A stretch of 64,000 nucleotides of DNA, from positions 17,404 through 81,403 of the forward strand of contig JAKSRE010000012.1 of assembly GCA_024403775.1 (NCBI GenBank), written 5' to 3'. The notes beneath the pieces were generated by a model. The model made no database searches and was not told the origin of the DNA. It saw nothing but the letters and a program-made list of their open reading frames with translations. Shown piece after piece: positions 25,088-33,528 of the stretch. How positions within the stretch are numbered: position 1 is the first letter of the stretch; every line of letters starts with the position of its first letter. The stretch comes from Clostridia bacterium. GTDB lineage: Bacteria > Bacillota > Clostridia > Saccharofermentanales > Saccharofermentanaceae. A program made the translations under genes and the position numbers.

Positions 25088-25159
25088 TGCTTGTTTCCTT
25101 TGAATTTATTTAATGTATAATTATTTAAGCATTATAACAAAAATACTAAGGTTTTATAT

Positions 25160-26437
25160 ATGGCAAGTTTTTTTACTAATCTTTTTAGACCAAAGAATAT
25201 TAAATATTTTGTTGGAATAGCTGTTCTTATCGTCTTAGGCGGTCTTTATCTGTGGTATGCAGATAACTATGGAAACAAAAAGCAGATTATTCTTGAAGGA
25301 CATAAAGTAATAGATTATGAGTGGCAGAGTGTTGCCGCCTCATATAATGTAACTACTGATTATATCTGGGCACGTACAAAATCTGTTCTTATAAATGATG
25401 AAGGTTTTGTTCCTTCTTATTACATGATTCAGGGTGAATTAACCGAAGAGGAGGACGAATACTCATCAAGTATCCTTCTTACAGACCAGGCACTTTTGTT
25501 GTCAGTTTATGTGCGTAATAACGACCGTATTGCAGCTATGAATCTTAAAGATAAGATTGTAAGAGAATTCAGGGATTCAGAAAGTGGACTATTCTTGTCT
25601 GATATCGGAAATGGAAGTAAAACTGTTTCAGTTCATGATAATATGATTTTTCTTGACAGCCTCCTTGATTATTATTCTTTTTCCGGCTCGAAAGGCGATT
25701 ATCAGCTCATTTCTGAGATGTGTGGGTTACTTTTCGATGAGGAGGGAAATATCAAGCCTTCCGAACTTAGTTATGCAACTTTATTAAGTAATGACGTTCA
25801 GTTTGAAGACGGTCAGGCAGTAAGTGACAGCAGTAAACCTGAGAATACTTCAACAATAGTGAATAAGTTTAATGGAATAGAGCTTCGTGCAATAAAACTT
25901 AAACTTATTAATAATCTTGAGATAAATGGACTTATAGCAGAAGGCTCTTATGACAAGGCGCTCGCAATTGTGCGAGGCGGACTGATTTCTGGTGAGATAG
26001 GTCTATATGCTTACGGATATGCTATTAATACAGACGGAAGTACTGACTATATATATGAGGGATCTGTGTCAGGTTCTGTTGATGTCGAGGCATCCATTGA
26101 GACTCTTTTGAATCTTGTTGAAGTTAATGAAGGGAATTACGTTTCTTATTCGCTTATAAAAAGACTTATACTAAATTCGAATAAAGTAGGCAATATGTAT
26201 CAGCTTATTACAGGTGAATACTATGGCTCAGTTAATCTTAATTCATATCTTTACTGTCTTAAAATGGCAGAGATTATGGATGATGAGCCATTCTTTGAAG
26301 TTCTTTGCAAAATAATTGGTGGACAGGTGGCTACTTATTCATCAAGCCCTGTTTTAAGTATGGTTTTCAGAACAAGAGGATACAGATATCTTACATATGC
26401 TGAAGATAATCTTCTTACATATTTATTTTTGACATAA
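25160..26437 (+). CDS. Membrane-anchored hypothetical protein
   Basis: A 425-residue protein with one N-terminal transmembrane helix (about residues 13-33) and an extracytoplasmic region of ~390 residues. The pattern of helices with aromatic and small residues (LLTDQALLLSVYV, FLDSLLDYYSF, GEIGLYAYGYAIN) suggests an alpha/alpha-toroid of the kind found in glycosidases, but no catalytic motif can be confirmed and no family is assigned. It is convergent with a putative DUF4015 glycosidase gene; a shared polysaccharide-related role is only a suggestion. Confidence 0.75.
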   Translation: MASFFTNLFRPKNIKYFVGIAVLIVLGGLYLWYADNYGNKKQIILEGHKVIDYEWQSVAASYNVTTDYIWARTKSVLINDEGFVPSYYMIQGELTEEEDEYSSSILLTDQALLLSVYVRNNDRIAAMNLKDKIVREFRDSESGLFLSDIGNGSKTVSVHDNMIFLDSLLDYYSFSGSKGDYQLISEMCGLLFDEEGNIKPSELSYATLLSNDVQFEDGQAVSDSSKPENTSTIVNKFNGIELRAIKLKLINNLEINGLIAEGSYDKALAIVRGGLISGEIGLYAYGYAINTDGSTDYIYEGSVSGSVDVEASIETLLNLVEVNEGNYVSYSLIKRLILNSNKVGNMYQLITGEYYGSVNLNSYLYCLKMAEIMDDEPFFEVLCKIIGGQVATYSSSPVLSMVFRTRGYRYLTYAEDNLLTYLFLT

Positions 26438-26445
26438 AAGATAGA

Positions 26446-27846
26446 TTAGCCTCTGTTACCGCCGTAAAGGCCTTCAGGATATTCAGCTGATGGATTCCAG
26501 AGAATAAATTCATTAAGTCCCTGATCCTGAATAGCTTTAATCTGGTCGTTAATAGCATCATAACCATAATTCATATATCTTCCAGAACCGAGATAAGATG
26601 CAGTAAAGGCCTGACAATAAGGTCTTACTGTACTGTAGCCTTCGCGATTATGATACAGGCTTCCAAGCTGAAGTGCAGAGTACATAATGTCGTAAGGCTC
26701 AAGATCTGGATAATCAAAAACATGACCATTCATCATGGTTCCAAGTGCATAGTGAGAAGGGTAGATCATAGGACAAAGTGAATCTACACCAGTAAGGCCA
26801 ACTACAGACCAGTCTTGACCAAGGATACTGCCATCTAGCTGGCTTGATACAGCGATACCAAAGATATCAGCAGATACAGGAACACCATAAGTGTCCTGAA
26901 TTCTAAGTCTTGCTGTCTGAAGGAATCTGTTAATTGCATCAGCTCTTGAAGGAACTTCTTCCTCAAGACCAAAATAAGGGGCAGAGCCAGTTGTTGAACT
27001 TCCAGTAGGGAATCTTACGTAGTCAAACTGAATCTCATCAACGCCCATTGCGACTGCTTCTTCAGCAAGATCAATCAGATAATCCCAGTTACGTGAATCA
27101 TATGGATTAACGAATGCCTCAGAACCTTCGTTAGAAAAATAAAGGACATCACCATTACTGTCGCAGATAGCTCTGTCTGGATAGGTGTTTGCAAGGTTAA
27201 CGTCCTTAAAACAAACGATTCTGCCAATTACCCAGATATTGTTCTCATGGCATTTCTCACAGACCATTGAGAGATCATAAGCTTTTGGACTAACATAGCC
27301 TATCTCATGGGCCATTGCATTAGAAGTATTAAAAAATATGGCATTTGCTTCTTTAAGATCGATAACGAATGCGTTAATCTCTGAATTATTAGCTATTTCA
27401 ATATTAGTATCAAGGTTAACAGCTGCATTAAGGTATAAACCATGAACTTCACGTCTGTTAATTTCTGCACCACCATCAAGAGAAGGTAGTGGTCCCCAAT
27501 AATTCTCACTAAGTTCATTATATGGAAGAAGTTCTTCAATCTGGCGAAGTGTTGTTGTTGGCGGAGCAGTAATCTCAACCATTGTCGCCTGTGAAGAAGC
27601 AATTGTCTCAGAAGTAGTCGGATTAATTACAAACATTGGCTCATCATGTGGCTTGGAATTCATTCTGCCGATAAAGGTTCCTATAAAAAGAACTAAGCCA
27701 ACTGCAGCAACAGCTCCTGACATAAAAACAAGACCACGAAGAGAACTTACTACTTTTGAGGTAGCAAATCTGTCGCGGTTATTTTTAAACATGTTTTTAT
27801 CATATTTGTAATTACTATTCTGATTAAGCATGAGGATATTATACAT
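26446..27846 (-). CDS. DUF4015 putative glycoside hydrolase
   Basis: A 466-residue protein with a cytoplasmic N-terminus of ~36 residues, one transmembrane anchor (about 37-62), a Thr/Pro-rich linker and a TIM-barrel-like DUF4015 domain (about 130-460). Family features are VHGLYLNAAV, INAFVIDLKEANAI, FVNPYDSRNWDYLIDLAEEAV and GVDEIQFDYVRFP, the last a probable catalytic Asp/Glu-containing strand. It probably acts on cell-surface or cell-wall polysaccharide. The start is uncertain: ATGs also occur at 27831 and 27792, and no clear RBS precedes any of them. A minus-strand TATAAT at about 27837 would favour the shortest form. Confidence 0.83.
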   Translation of the reverse strand: MYNILMLNQNSNYKYDKNMFKNNRDRFATSKVVSSLRGLVFMSGAVAAVGLVLFIGTFIGRMNSKPHDEPMFVINPTTSETIASSQATMVEITAPPTTTLRQIEELLPYNELSENYWGPLPSLDGGAEINRREVHGLYLNAAVNLDTNIEIANNSEINAFVIDLKEANAIFFNTSNAMAHEIGYVSPKAYDLSMVCEKCHENNIWVIGRIVCFKDVNLANTYPDRAICDSNGDVLYFSNEGSEAFVNPYDSRNWDYLIDLAEEAVAMGVDEIQFDYVRFPTGSSTTGSAPYFGLEEEVPSRADAINRFLQTARLRIQDTYGVPVSADIFGIAVSSQLDGSILGQDWSVVGLTGVDSLCPMIYPSHYALGTMMNGHVFDYPDLEPYDIMYSALQLGSLYHNREGYSTVRPYCQAFTASYLGSGRYMNYGYDAINDQIKAIQDQGLNEFILWNPSAEYPEGLYGGNRG

Positions 27847-27923
27847 TTGCTACACAAAAACCACAATTATATATTTATATGTGATAAAATACTCTAAATA
27901 ATAACGAGCTTTCAGAGGTAATT

Positions 27924-28337
27924 ATGGTTGTACGTGAATGTGGCGGTGGATTGGTTTTCTATGAAGACAGTGTTCTTCTTGAGCAGAACGACAAACTTGA
28001 GTGGGCTTTCCCTAAGGGTGTCGTTCGTAAGGGCGAGAAGGTTAATCTGATTGCAGTAGAGCGCGTAAAAGTTGAGACAGGAATAGATGCCGAGATACTT
28101 GCACCTTGTGGTAAGACCAAGTATGAGTTTTATTCTGTCAGCAGACGTAAACCAGTTCACAATAATGTGTCATGGTATGTAATGAAAGCAACTAACAATA
28201 ATCCGGTTCCGAATCCTGAAGCAAATGTAGTGAAGGCTGAGTTTATCCCTGTTGAGGTTGCACTTAAGACTATAACTTATAGTCAGGATAAGACTCTTCT
28301 TATGATGGCTTATCAGAAATATAAAGAGCTTACCTGA
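27924..28337 (+). CDS. Nudix-fold protein with degenerate Nudix box
   Basis: A 137-residue protein of the Nudix superfamily (GGGLVFYEDSVLLEQ, EWAFPKGVVRKGE). The Nudix box runs from G32 to I54. Canonical Gly32, Glu38, Glu51 and Gly53 are present, but the Arg-Glu pair is swapped to Glu46-Arg47 and the first Glu of the EE pair is Val50. Metal coordination may therefore be reduced or altered. It has CAGAGG before its ATG and is followed after 8 nt by the YigZ-like gene. It could be a housecleaning hydrolase with altered metal site or a ligand-binding Nudix domain. Confidence 0.82.
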   Translation: MVVRECGGGLVFYEDSVLLEQNDKLEWAFPKGVVRKGEKVNLIAVERVKVETGIDAEILAPCGKTKYEFYSVSRRKPVHNNVSWYVMKATNNNPVPNPEANVVKAEFIPVEVALKTITYSQDKTLLMMAYQKYKELT

Positions 28338-28345
28338 GGTGAATC

Positions 28346-28972
28346 TTGGCTTCAATAATTACACTTAAACATGATGGTAAATCAGAAATCGAGATTTCCA
28401 AATCTGTATTTATAGGGCATGCTAAGCATGTTACAACTCCAGAAGAAGCAATAAGCTTTGTAGATGAGATTAAATCCAAGTATCCAGATGCTCGTCATAA
28501 TTGTTATGCCTGGATAGTGAGTGGCGATGTCTCAATGCAAAAATATAGTGACGATGGTGAACCGCAGGGAACTGCAGGAATGCCAATGCTTTCCTGTCTG
28601 ACCAAGAAAAACATCACGAATGCGGCCGTAGTCGTTACAAGATATTTTGGCGGAATCCTTCTTGGTAAAGGTGGACTTGTAAGAGCATATAGCGATACCT
28701 GTGCAGAAGCTTTACTTGATGCTGAGATTATCGAAGAAAAGCCTTGTGTAACATTCGCATTTTATGTTGACTATTCTTTGAGTGAACGTATTACGTATGA
28801 TATAAAAATGCGTGGATACAGACTTGATAATATTGAGTATGGCGCGGATGTACGAATATTCGTTACCTGTCTTTCAGAGAGTGTAGAGGAATTTACTGAG
28901 TTTTTAACAAATGCTACTTCGGGTAAGGTAGAACCAGAGAAGATTAGAGAGTTTATGGATGTATATGATTAG
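28346..28972 (+). CDS. YigZ/IMPACT family (UPF0029) protein
   Basis: A 208-residue protein with the N-terminal UPF0029 domain (ISKSVFIGHAKHV, PDARHNCYAW, DDGEPQGTAGMPML, VVVTRYFGGILLGKGGLVRAYSD) and a C-terminal DUF1949 ferredoxin-like domain. The family occurs in nearly all bacteria and is related to eukaryotic IMPACT/GCN1 regulators. The molecular role in bacteria is not settled, possibly translation-related. A TTG start at 28346 is inferred: GAGGTG lies just upstream and no ATG is suitably placed. It is in an apparent operon with the Nudix gene. Confidence 0.92.
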   Translation: MASIITLKHDGKSEIEISKSVFIGHAKHVTTPEEAISFVDEIKSKYPDARHNCYAWIVSGDVSMQKYSDDGEPQGTAGMPMLSCLTKKNITNAAVVVTRYFGGILLGKGGLVRAYSDTCAEALLDAEIIEEKPCVTFAFYVDYSLSERITYDIKMRGYRLDNIEYGADVRIFVTCLSESVEEFTEFLTNATSGKVEPEKIREFMDVYD

Positions 28973-29016
28973 TTTTTAACTTGAAAGTTATTATTTTCGA
29001 AAGAGGGTAAAAGAAA

Positions 29017-30504
29017 ATGGATGAACTAAATGAAGGTGCCAGAATCCCTGATTCACAGGCAACTGAAATGGAAAAGAAAAATGAGGTTACTGAAGTAGTA
29101 ACGGAACAGGAAACTAATACTGCAGAAACAAAAACAGAAACAGCTGTTACCGATGCTTCATCTTCTGAAGAGATTATTACTCAGGAGGTTACCACTGAGG
29201 TTCCTGAAGAGGTTTCTGGAGAAGTTTCTGGAGAAACTGCTGATGATTCAGAAGCTATACGTAAAACAGCTCTTATTGAGAGTGAAGTAAAAAAGACTGA
29301 GAGACATAAACGTCTGATTACAGCGATTACTGCTGCTATTATAGTAATCGGTCTTCTGGCAGTAATTGGAATGCAGACAGTTTATATTTATAAGCTGAGT
29401 ACTGCAAGAATTGGTATTATGACTTACGAGAATTCCAGTTACCGTGAGGAAAAGGAAGAAAAAGACGATTCGGAAGAAAAAGAAGAAAAAGAACTTATTG
29501 AGGCAGAGAGAAAAGACGTGGTTGATCCACTTTTTAATCTGGAAGAAGCTGCAAGTGTTACTGATCCTAACAAAAAGACACTTAAGACCTGGGAAATTGC
29601 AAATGAAGTTATGCCAGCAACTGTGTCTATTTATATTGTTCAGGACTATTCAGGAAGCGAAGTAACATTAGCTTCTGGCTCTGGTTTTGTTATCACAGAA
29701 AACGGATATGTTGTTACTAATAAGCATGTTATCGCTGATGCGATTAGTGACCGTCAGCTTAAAATAGCTGTAAGAGTACCAGGTATTACGGAAGCTTTTA
29801 CTGCCAAAATTGTTGGTTCAGATGAGCAGACAGATATTGCAGTTATTAAGCTCAATACTTCAGAGAAACTAAAGTGCGTTGTACTTGGTGATTCTGATAC
29901 TCTTCAGGTTGGTGAACTTGCTGTAGCAATTGGTAATCCTCTTGGTTCATTTGAGAGTACAGTTACAGTAGGCGTTATTTCTGCGAATTCCCGTGAGATG
30001 AATACCAATGGATATTCAATCAATCTTTTGCAGACAGATGCTTCAATAAACTCAGGTAACAGTGGTGGACCGCTCATCAATTCATTTGGTGAAGTTATTG
30101 GTGTAACAAATGCCAAGATTACTTCTGCCGAAGGCTTGGGTTTTGCAATTCCTATTAATACTATCAAGGGTATTATAGAGTCAATTATCCAGTATGGTTA
30201 TGTGGCTAACAGACCTACCCTCGGTGTATCAATTCAGACAGTAGTAGAATCCTCTTATTTTGGGGCAAATGCGGGATTTTATGTAGCTTCTCTTGTTGAG
30301 GGAGGACCTGGTGAACAGGCAGGACTTCAGATTGGTGATAGAATTGTGACATTTGATGGAGTTGAAATAACTTCAACTAATGATATTATTAGTATACGTG
30401 ATGCTCATAATGTAGGAGATTCCATTAAAATTGAAGTAGAACGTGATGAAGAAATTGTTGAAGTAATTCTTGTAATTGGCGATAGTGCTGATTATGAGGA
30501 CTGA
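29017..30504 (+). CDS. HtrA/DegP-like membrane-anchored serine protease (S1C)
   Basis: A 495-residue protein. It has an acidic, Thr/Glu-rich cytoplasmic N-terminus (~1-95), one transmembrane helix (~99-125), a charged linker, a trypsin-like domain (~190-380) and a PDZ domain (~395-485). The catalytic triad is His237 (TNKHVI), Asp273 (TDIAVIKL) and Ser349 (NSGNSGGPL). It degrades or refolds misfolded exported proteins at the membrane surface. GAAAGAGGG precedes the ATG. A 40-codon membrane ORF follows within 11 nt and then a terminator. Confidence 0.95.
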   Translation: MDELNEGARIPDSQATEMEKKNEVTEVVTEQETNTAETKTETAVTDASSSEEIITQEVTTEVPEEVSGEVSGETADDSEAIRKTALIESEVKKTERHKRLITAITAAIIVIGLLAVIGMQTVYIYKLSTARIGIMTYENSSYREEKEEKDDSEEKEEKELIEAERKDVVDPLFNLEEAASVTDPNKKTLKTWEIANEVMPATVSIYIVQDYSGSEVTLASGSGFVITENGYVVTNKHVIADAISDRQLKIAVRVPGITEAFTAKIVGSDEQTDIAVIKLNTSEKLKCVVLGDSDTLQVGELAVAIGNPLGSFESTVTVGVISANSREMNTNGYSINLLQTDASINSGNSGGPLINSFGEVIGVTNAKITSAEGLGFAIPINTIKGIIESIIQYGYVANRPTLGVSIQTVVESSYFGANAGFYVASLVEGGPGEQAGLQIGDRIVTFDGVEITSTNDIISIRDAHNVGDSIKIEVERDEEIVEVILVIGDSADYED

Positions 30505-30514
30505 TGGGAGAGTT

Positions 30515-30637
30515 ATGTATAACTATAACAAGAATATTAAGGATAAAGTTTGGGTTAAGGTAGTAGCTGTTTTTTTGGTTGCTGCTATGCTTTTATCTGC
30601 GGCTGCCGTTCTGTTTATGCTTATAGCAGCAATGTGA
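30515..30637 (+). CDS. 40-residue single-TM small protein
   Basis: A short ORF 10 nt after the protease stop, with GGGAG before its ATG. It has a polar, Lys/Asn-rich N-terminus of ~15 residues and a single hydrophobic helix of ~25 residues (Val, Ala, Leu, Met) reaching the C-terminus. It shares the protease transcript and ends just before the terminator. The position suggests a small membrane partner or regulator of the protease. No family is recognised. Confidence 0.6.
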   Translation: MYNYNKNIKDKVWVKVVAVFLVAAMLLSAAAVLFMLIAAM

Positions 30638-30653
30638 TTTTGATTTATTTTTT

Positions 30654-30693
30654 GCAGCACTCGTTTTTTATTGGCGGGTGCTGTATTTTTTTT
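30654..30693 (+). terminator. Terminator after the protease unit
   Basis: CAGCACTCG pairs with CGGGTGCTG (one G-U) around an 11-nt loop, followed by TATTTTTTTT. Confidence 0.9.
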
Positions 30694-30762
30694 GCTCATT
30701 ATTTAATTAGATGCTTTATTCTGATATAATTTAACGACTAGATTTTAATTATTGGAGTAATT

Positions 30763-31920
30763 ATGGCCCAGATTGTAAAATGTCCTAATTGTACTGCCAG
30801 CCTTCATTTTGATGCGGCTAGTGGTAAGGTTCAGTGTGAATATTGCGGAGCTTCATTTAATGTTGATGAACTTATGTCATCAGCTACTGAAGCGGATGAG
30901 AAGAAACTTGAAGATTTGGCATCAGATAAGGAACAGGTAACTGAAGAGATTGTAAATGAAGTTACCTATGAAGAAGAAGCAGATGACGAAGAATTTAAAG
31001 AAGAGATTGATGAATCTGTTGAATTAAATGAGAACGAGCATCAGGAATTTGTTTGTAACAACTGTGGAGCTCACGTTATTGCAGACAGATCAACCAGTGC
31101 AACCTTCTGCGTATTCTGTGGTTCACCTCAGGTAATTCAGTCGAGAATTGAAGATAAATTTAAGCCTCGTTATATTATTCCTTTCAAATATACAAAGGAG
31201 CAGGCAATAAATGGTTTCCTTAAGTGGTGTAAGGGCGGACGATTTGCACCATTTGGTTTTGTTTCCAGTGAGAATATCAATAAGATTACTGGTATTTATG
31301 TTCCTTTCTGGCTTTTTGATCAGGAAGTTCATTCTGATATCCATGCTGAAAGTAAACATGTGAAGTCTACTACTACTGGTAACAAAGAGACCATTACAAC
31401 ATCAACCTACGATATAAAGTATCTTAAGAAATTTAAATTCAGCAGGGTTCCTCTTGATGGTTCTTCGAAGCTTGATGATATGCTGATGGAAGCAATCGAA
31501 CCATTTAATTATGAGGAACTTAAGGATTTTAATCCTATGTATCTTGCTGGCTATTTTGCAGAGCGCTATGACCTTGTTCCTAAGGATCTTACTGAGCGAA
31601 TGAATAAGCGCTCCAAAGAATATGTGCAGCAGGAGTTTAATGAATGGACTACTAGTTATGGTTCTGTAACAAGTAAGACGGATAATTCTGTATATCTGGA
31701 ACCTACTGCCAAGTATGCACTGCTTCCAGTATGGTTCTTACATTATAAGTATCTGTCCAAGGATTACTATTTTTGTATGAATGGACAGACGGGTGAGGTT
31801 GCTGGAATTCTTCCTAACAGCCGTCTTAAGACAACACTTATATTCTTTGTATTACTGGCTATATTTGCTGTTATAGCCAGAATTATTCTTGGTAGCATAA
31901 TCGGAGGTTTTGTAGGATGA
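30763..31920 (+). CDS. Zinc-ribbon membrane protein
   Basis: A 385-residue protein with two zinc ribbons: CPNC plus CEYC (Cys7, 10, 25, 28), and after an acidic linker CNNC plus CVFC. A long mixed alpha/beta middle follows (FKPRYIIPFKYTKEQAINGFLKWCKGG, ITGIYVPFWLFD), and one or two C-terminal transmembrane segments sit in the last ~35 residues. The family is widespread in Firmicutes as a TFIIB-type zinc-ribbon protein of unknown role. It overlaps the TPM-domain gene by 4 nt (ATGA), implying a shared function. Confidence 0.85.
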   Translation: MAQIVKCPNCTASLHFDAASGKVQCEYCGASFNVDELMSSATEADEKKLEDLASDKEQVTEEIVNEVTYEEEADDEEFKEEIDESVELNENEHQEFVCNNCGAHVIADRSTSATFCVFCGSPQVIQSRIEDKFKPRYIIPFKYTKEQAINGFLKWCKGGRFAPFGFVSSENINKITGIYVPFWLFDQEVHSDIHAESKHVKSTTTGNKETITTSTYDIKYLKKFKFSRVPLDGSSKLDDMLMEAIEPFNYEELKDFNPMYLAGYFAERYDLVPKDLTERMNKRSKEYVQQEFNEWTTSYGSVTSKTDNSVYLEPTAKYALLPVWFLHYKYLSKDYYFCMNGQTGEVAGILPNSRLKTTLIFFVLLAIFAVIARIILGSIIGGFVG

Positions 31921-32840
31921 GTGAGATGGACGAATTCAAGATTAATACCGCCGATGTCAAAGTTGATGGTAATAATAAAGATAAGAATAAGATAGAGAGC
32001 ATTAAATCATATAAGAGAAGCCTTTTTGCTGAGTTAAATACTTTCTCAGGAATTTTTATAGCAGCTCTTGCTTTGGTTATTGCTTTTTGTATTGGACTAT
32101 ATGTGTACATGTGTATAGTTCCAGCAAAACATGTGTATCTGTATGATAAGGCTGATGTCTTCACAGATGATGAGGAAGAAGAACTTCTAGATATGGCAAA
32201 GAAGTTATCTAAGTCCGAAGATTTAAATGTTCTTATTTATTCTACACGTGATAAAGGAAGCGGTTACGGTTCTTCAAGAGAAGAACGTGCAAGATATGCT
32301 GGTGACATGTATACAAAATACTGTGTAAAAGAGCAGATGAGAGACAATTCTGGCTTTTGCATACTTATTGATTTGGAAAATGATGAACCAGGTAAGAGAT
32401 TTTTTTGGCTTTTTACGAACGGAACCGCATACTACACTTTGTCTGATGATGAAGTTGAGAGTATCTTTATGAAATATAAGAGTACTTTGCAGGATGAAGA
32501 GTATTATGATGCCTTTTTTATGATTCTAAGAGAACTTCAAAAGCACGATTATACTTCATTTGGCTTGTATTTTGCTTATCTGTTGATTATTTTGATTCCA
32601 ATGTTTCTTGCATGGATAGTAACTCTTCTTATAAAGCCGCATCATAAACTGGATATTAAACCAAGTTATTCAACTTATACGGCAGAAAAGATAAGTAATG
32701 GATCTGTCTGCACTCTTAAGAAGAGGTCAGTAAGAGTTGTCGTTCATGAAAGCAGTACTGGATCTTCTTCTGGCGGTGGCGGCTTCAGCGGTGGCGGCGG
32801 CGGAGGCGGTCACAGCGGTGGCGGTGGAGGATTCTTCTAA
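31917..32840 (+). CDS. TPM-domain membrane protein with Gly-rich tail
   Basis: A 307-residue protein: cytoplasmic N-terminus, a transmembrane helix (~46-66), then a TPM_phosphatase-type domain (~70-215; LYDKADVFTDDEEEELLDMAKKL, LNVLIYSTRD, SGFCILIDLEN). A second transmembrane segment (~222-243) follows. The C-terminus ends in a Ser/Gly-rich tail with runs of Gly broken by Phe and His, as in many TPM proteins. The domain is linked to photosystem repair in plants, and its bacterial role is unclear. It is coupled to the zinc-ribbon gene. Confidence 0.86.
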   Translation: MSEMDEFKINTADVKVDGNNKDKNKIESIKSYKRSLFAELNTFSGIFIAALALVIAFCIGLYVYMCIVPAKHVYLYDKADVFTDDEEEELLDMAKKLSKSEDLNVLIYSTRDKGSGYGSSREERARYAGDMYTKYCVKEQMRDNSGFCILIDLENDEPGKRFFWLFTNGTAYYTLSDDEVESIFMKYKSTLQDEEYYDAFFMILRELQKHDYTSFGLYFAYLLIILIPMFLAWIVTLLIKPHHKLDIKPSYSTYTAEKISNGSVCTLKKRSVRVVVHESSTGSSSGGGGFSGGGGGGGHSGGGGGFF

Positions 32841-32881
32841 TTGAAGAGTTTTCTATAATTTATTTATTCGAGGTTATTCAA

Positions 32882-33517
32882 ATGTCGCATTATTATGACG
32901 AGAATCCGACAGCAAAATCTGATAAGAAAGTAATTACATATAGATCTAATGGAACAAATTTTGAATTTGTTACTGATACTAATGTATTTAGCCGAAATGA
33001 GATTGATTATGGTTCGGATTTTTTGCTTAACTGTATGATAGAAGATTTGAAGCAGGATAAAAGGCTTACAAGTGGCAAGGAATTTCTTGATCTTGGCTGC
33101 GGTTATGGTCCTGTAGGAATTGTTATGAAATCAGTCTTTAAGGGACTTGTAGTTACTCAGACTGATGTTAATGAGCGTGCTGTGAACCTGGCTAAAGTAA
33201 ATGCTAATAATAACAGAATTCCAATTCACGATTTGAAGCAGGGAAGTGTTATGGAGCATTTTAGAGAAGATGAGATGTTTGACATCGTTGCAACAAATCC
33301 ACCAGTAAGAGCAGGAAAAGCCATAGTGTTCGCTTTTTATGAGCAGGCGTATAAGCATATGAATGAGGGCGGAATGATTTATGTCGTTCTTCAGCGTAAG
33401 CAGGGGGCTCCTTCAACAGAAAAGAAATTACAGGAATTGTTTGGTAACTGTGAGACTATGGGTGTCTCAAGTGGCTACCGTGTTATGAAATCAATAAAGA
33501 AATCTGACAACGAATAG
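32882..33517 (+). CDS. RsmC-like class I SAM-dependent methyltransferase
   Basis: A 211-residue methyltransferase of the RsmC/RlmG (MTS) type. Motif I is FLDLGCGYGPVGIVM (SAM binding), and the substrate-proximal motif IV is DIVATNPPVRAGK (NPP before the target base). The short N-terminal segment with YYDENPTAKSDKK is typical of the Firmicute YbxB group. It probably methylates an rRNA guanine at N2. It is the first of a compact series of genes reaching to 35780. Confidence 0.9.
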   Translation: MSHYYDENPTAKSDKKVITYRSNGTNFEFVTDTNVFSRNEIDYGSDFLLNCMIEDLKQDKRLTSGKEFLDLGCGYGPVGIVMKSVFKGLVVTQTDVNERAVNLAKVNANNNRIPIHDLKQGSVMEHFREDEMFDIVATNPPVRAGKAIVFAFYEQAYKHMNEGGMIYVVLQRKQGAPSTEKKLQELFGNCETMGVSSGYRVMKSIKKSDNE

Positions 33518-33528
33518 AAGGTGTTTTT

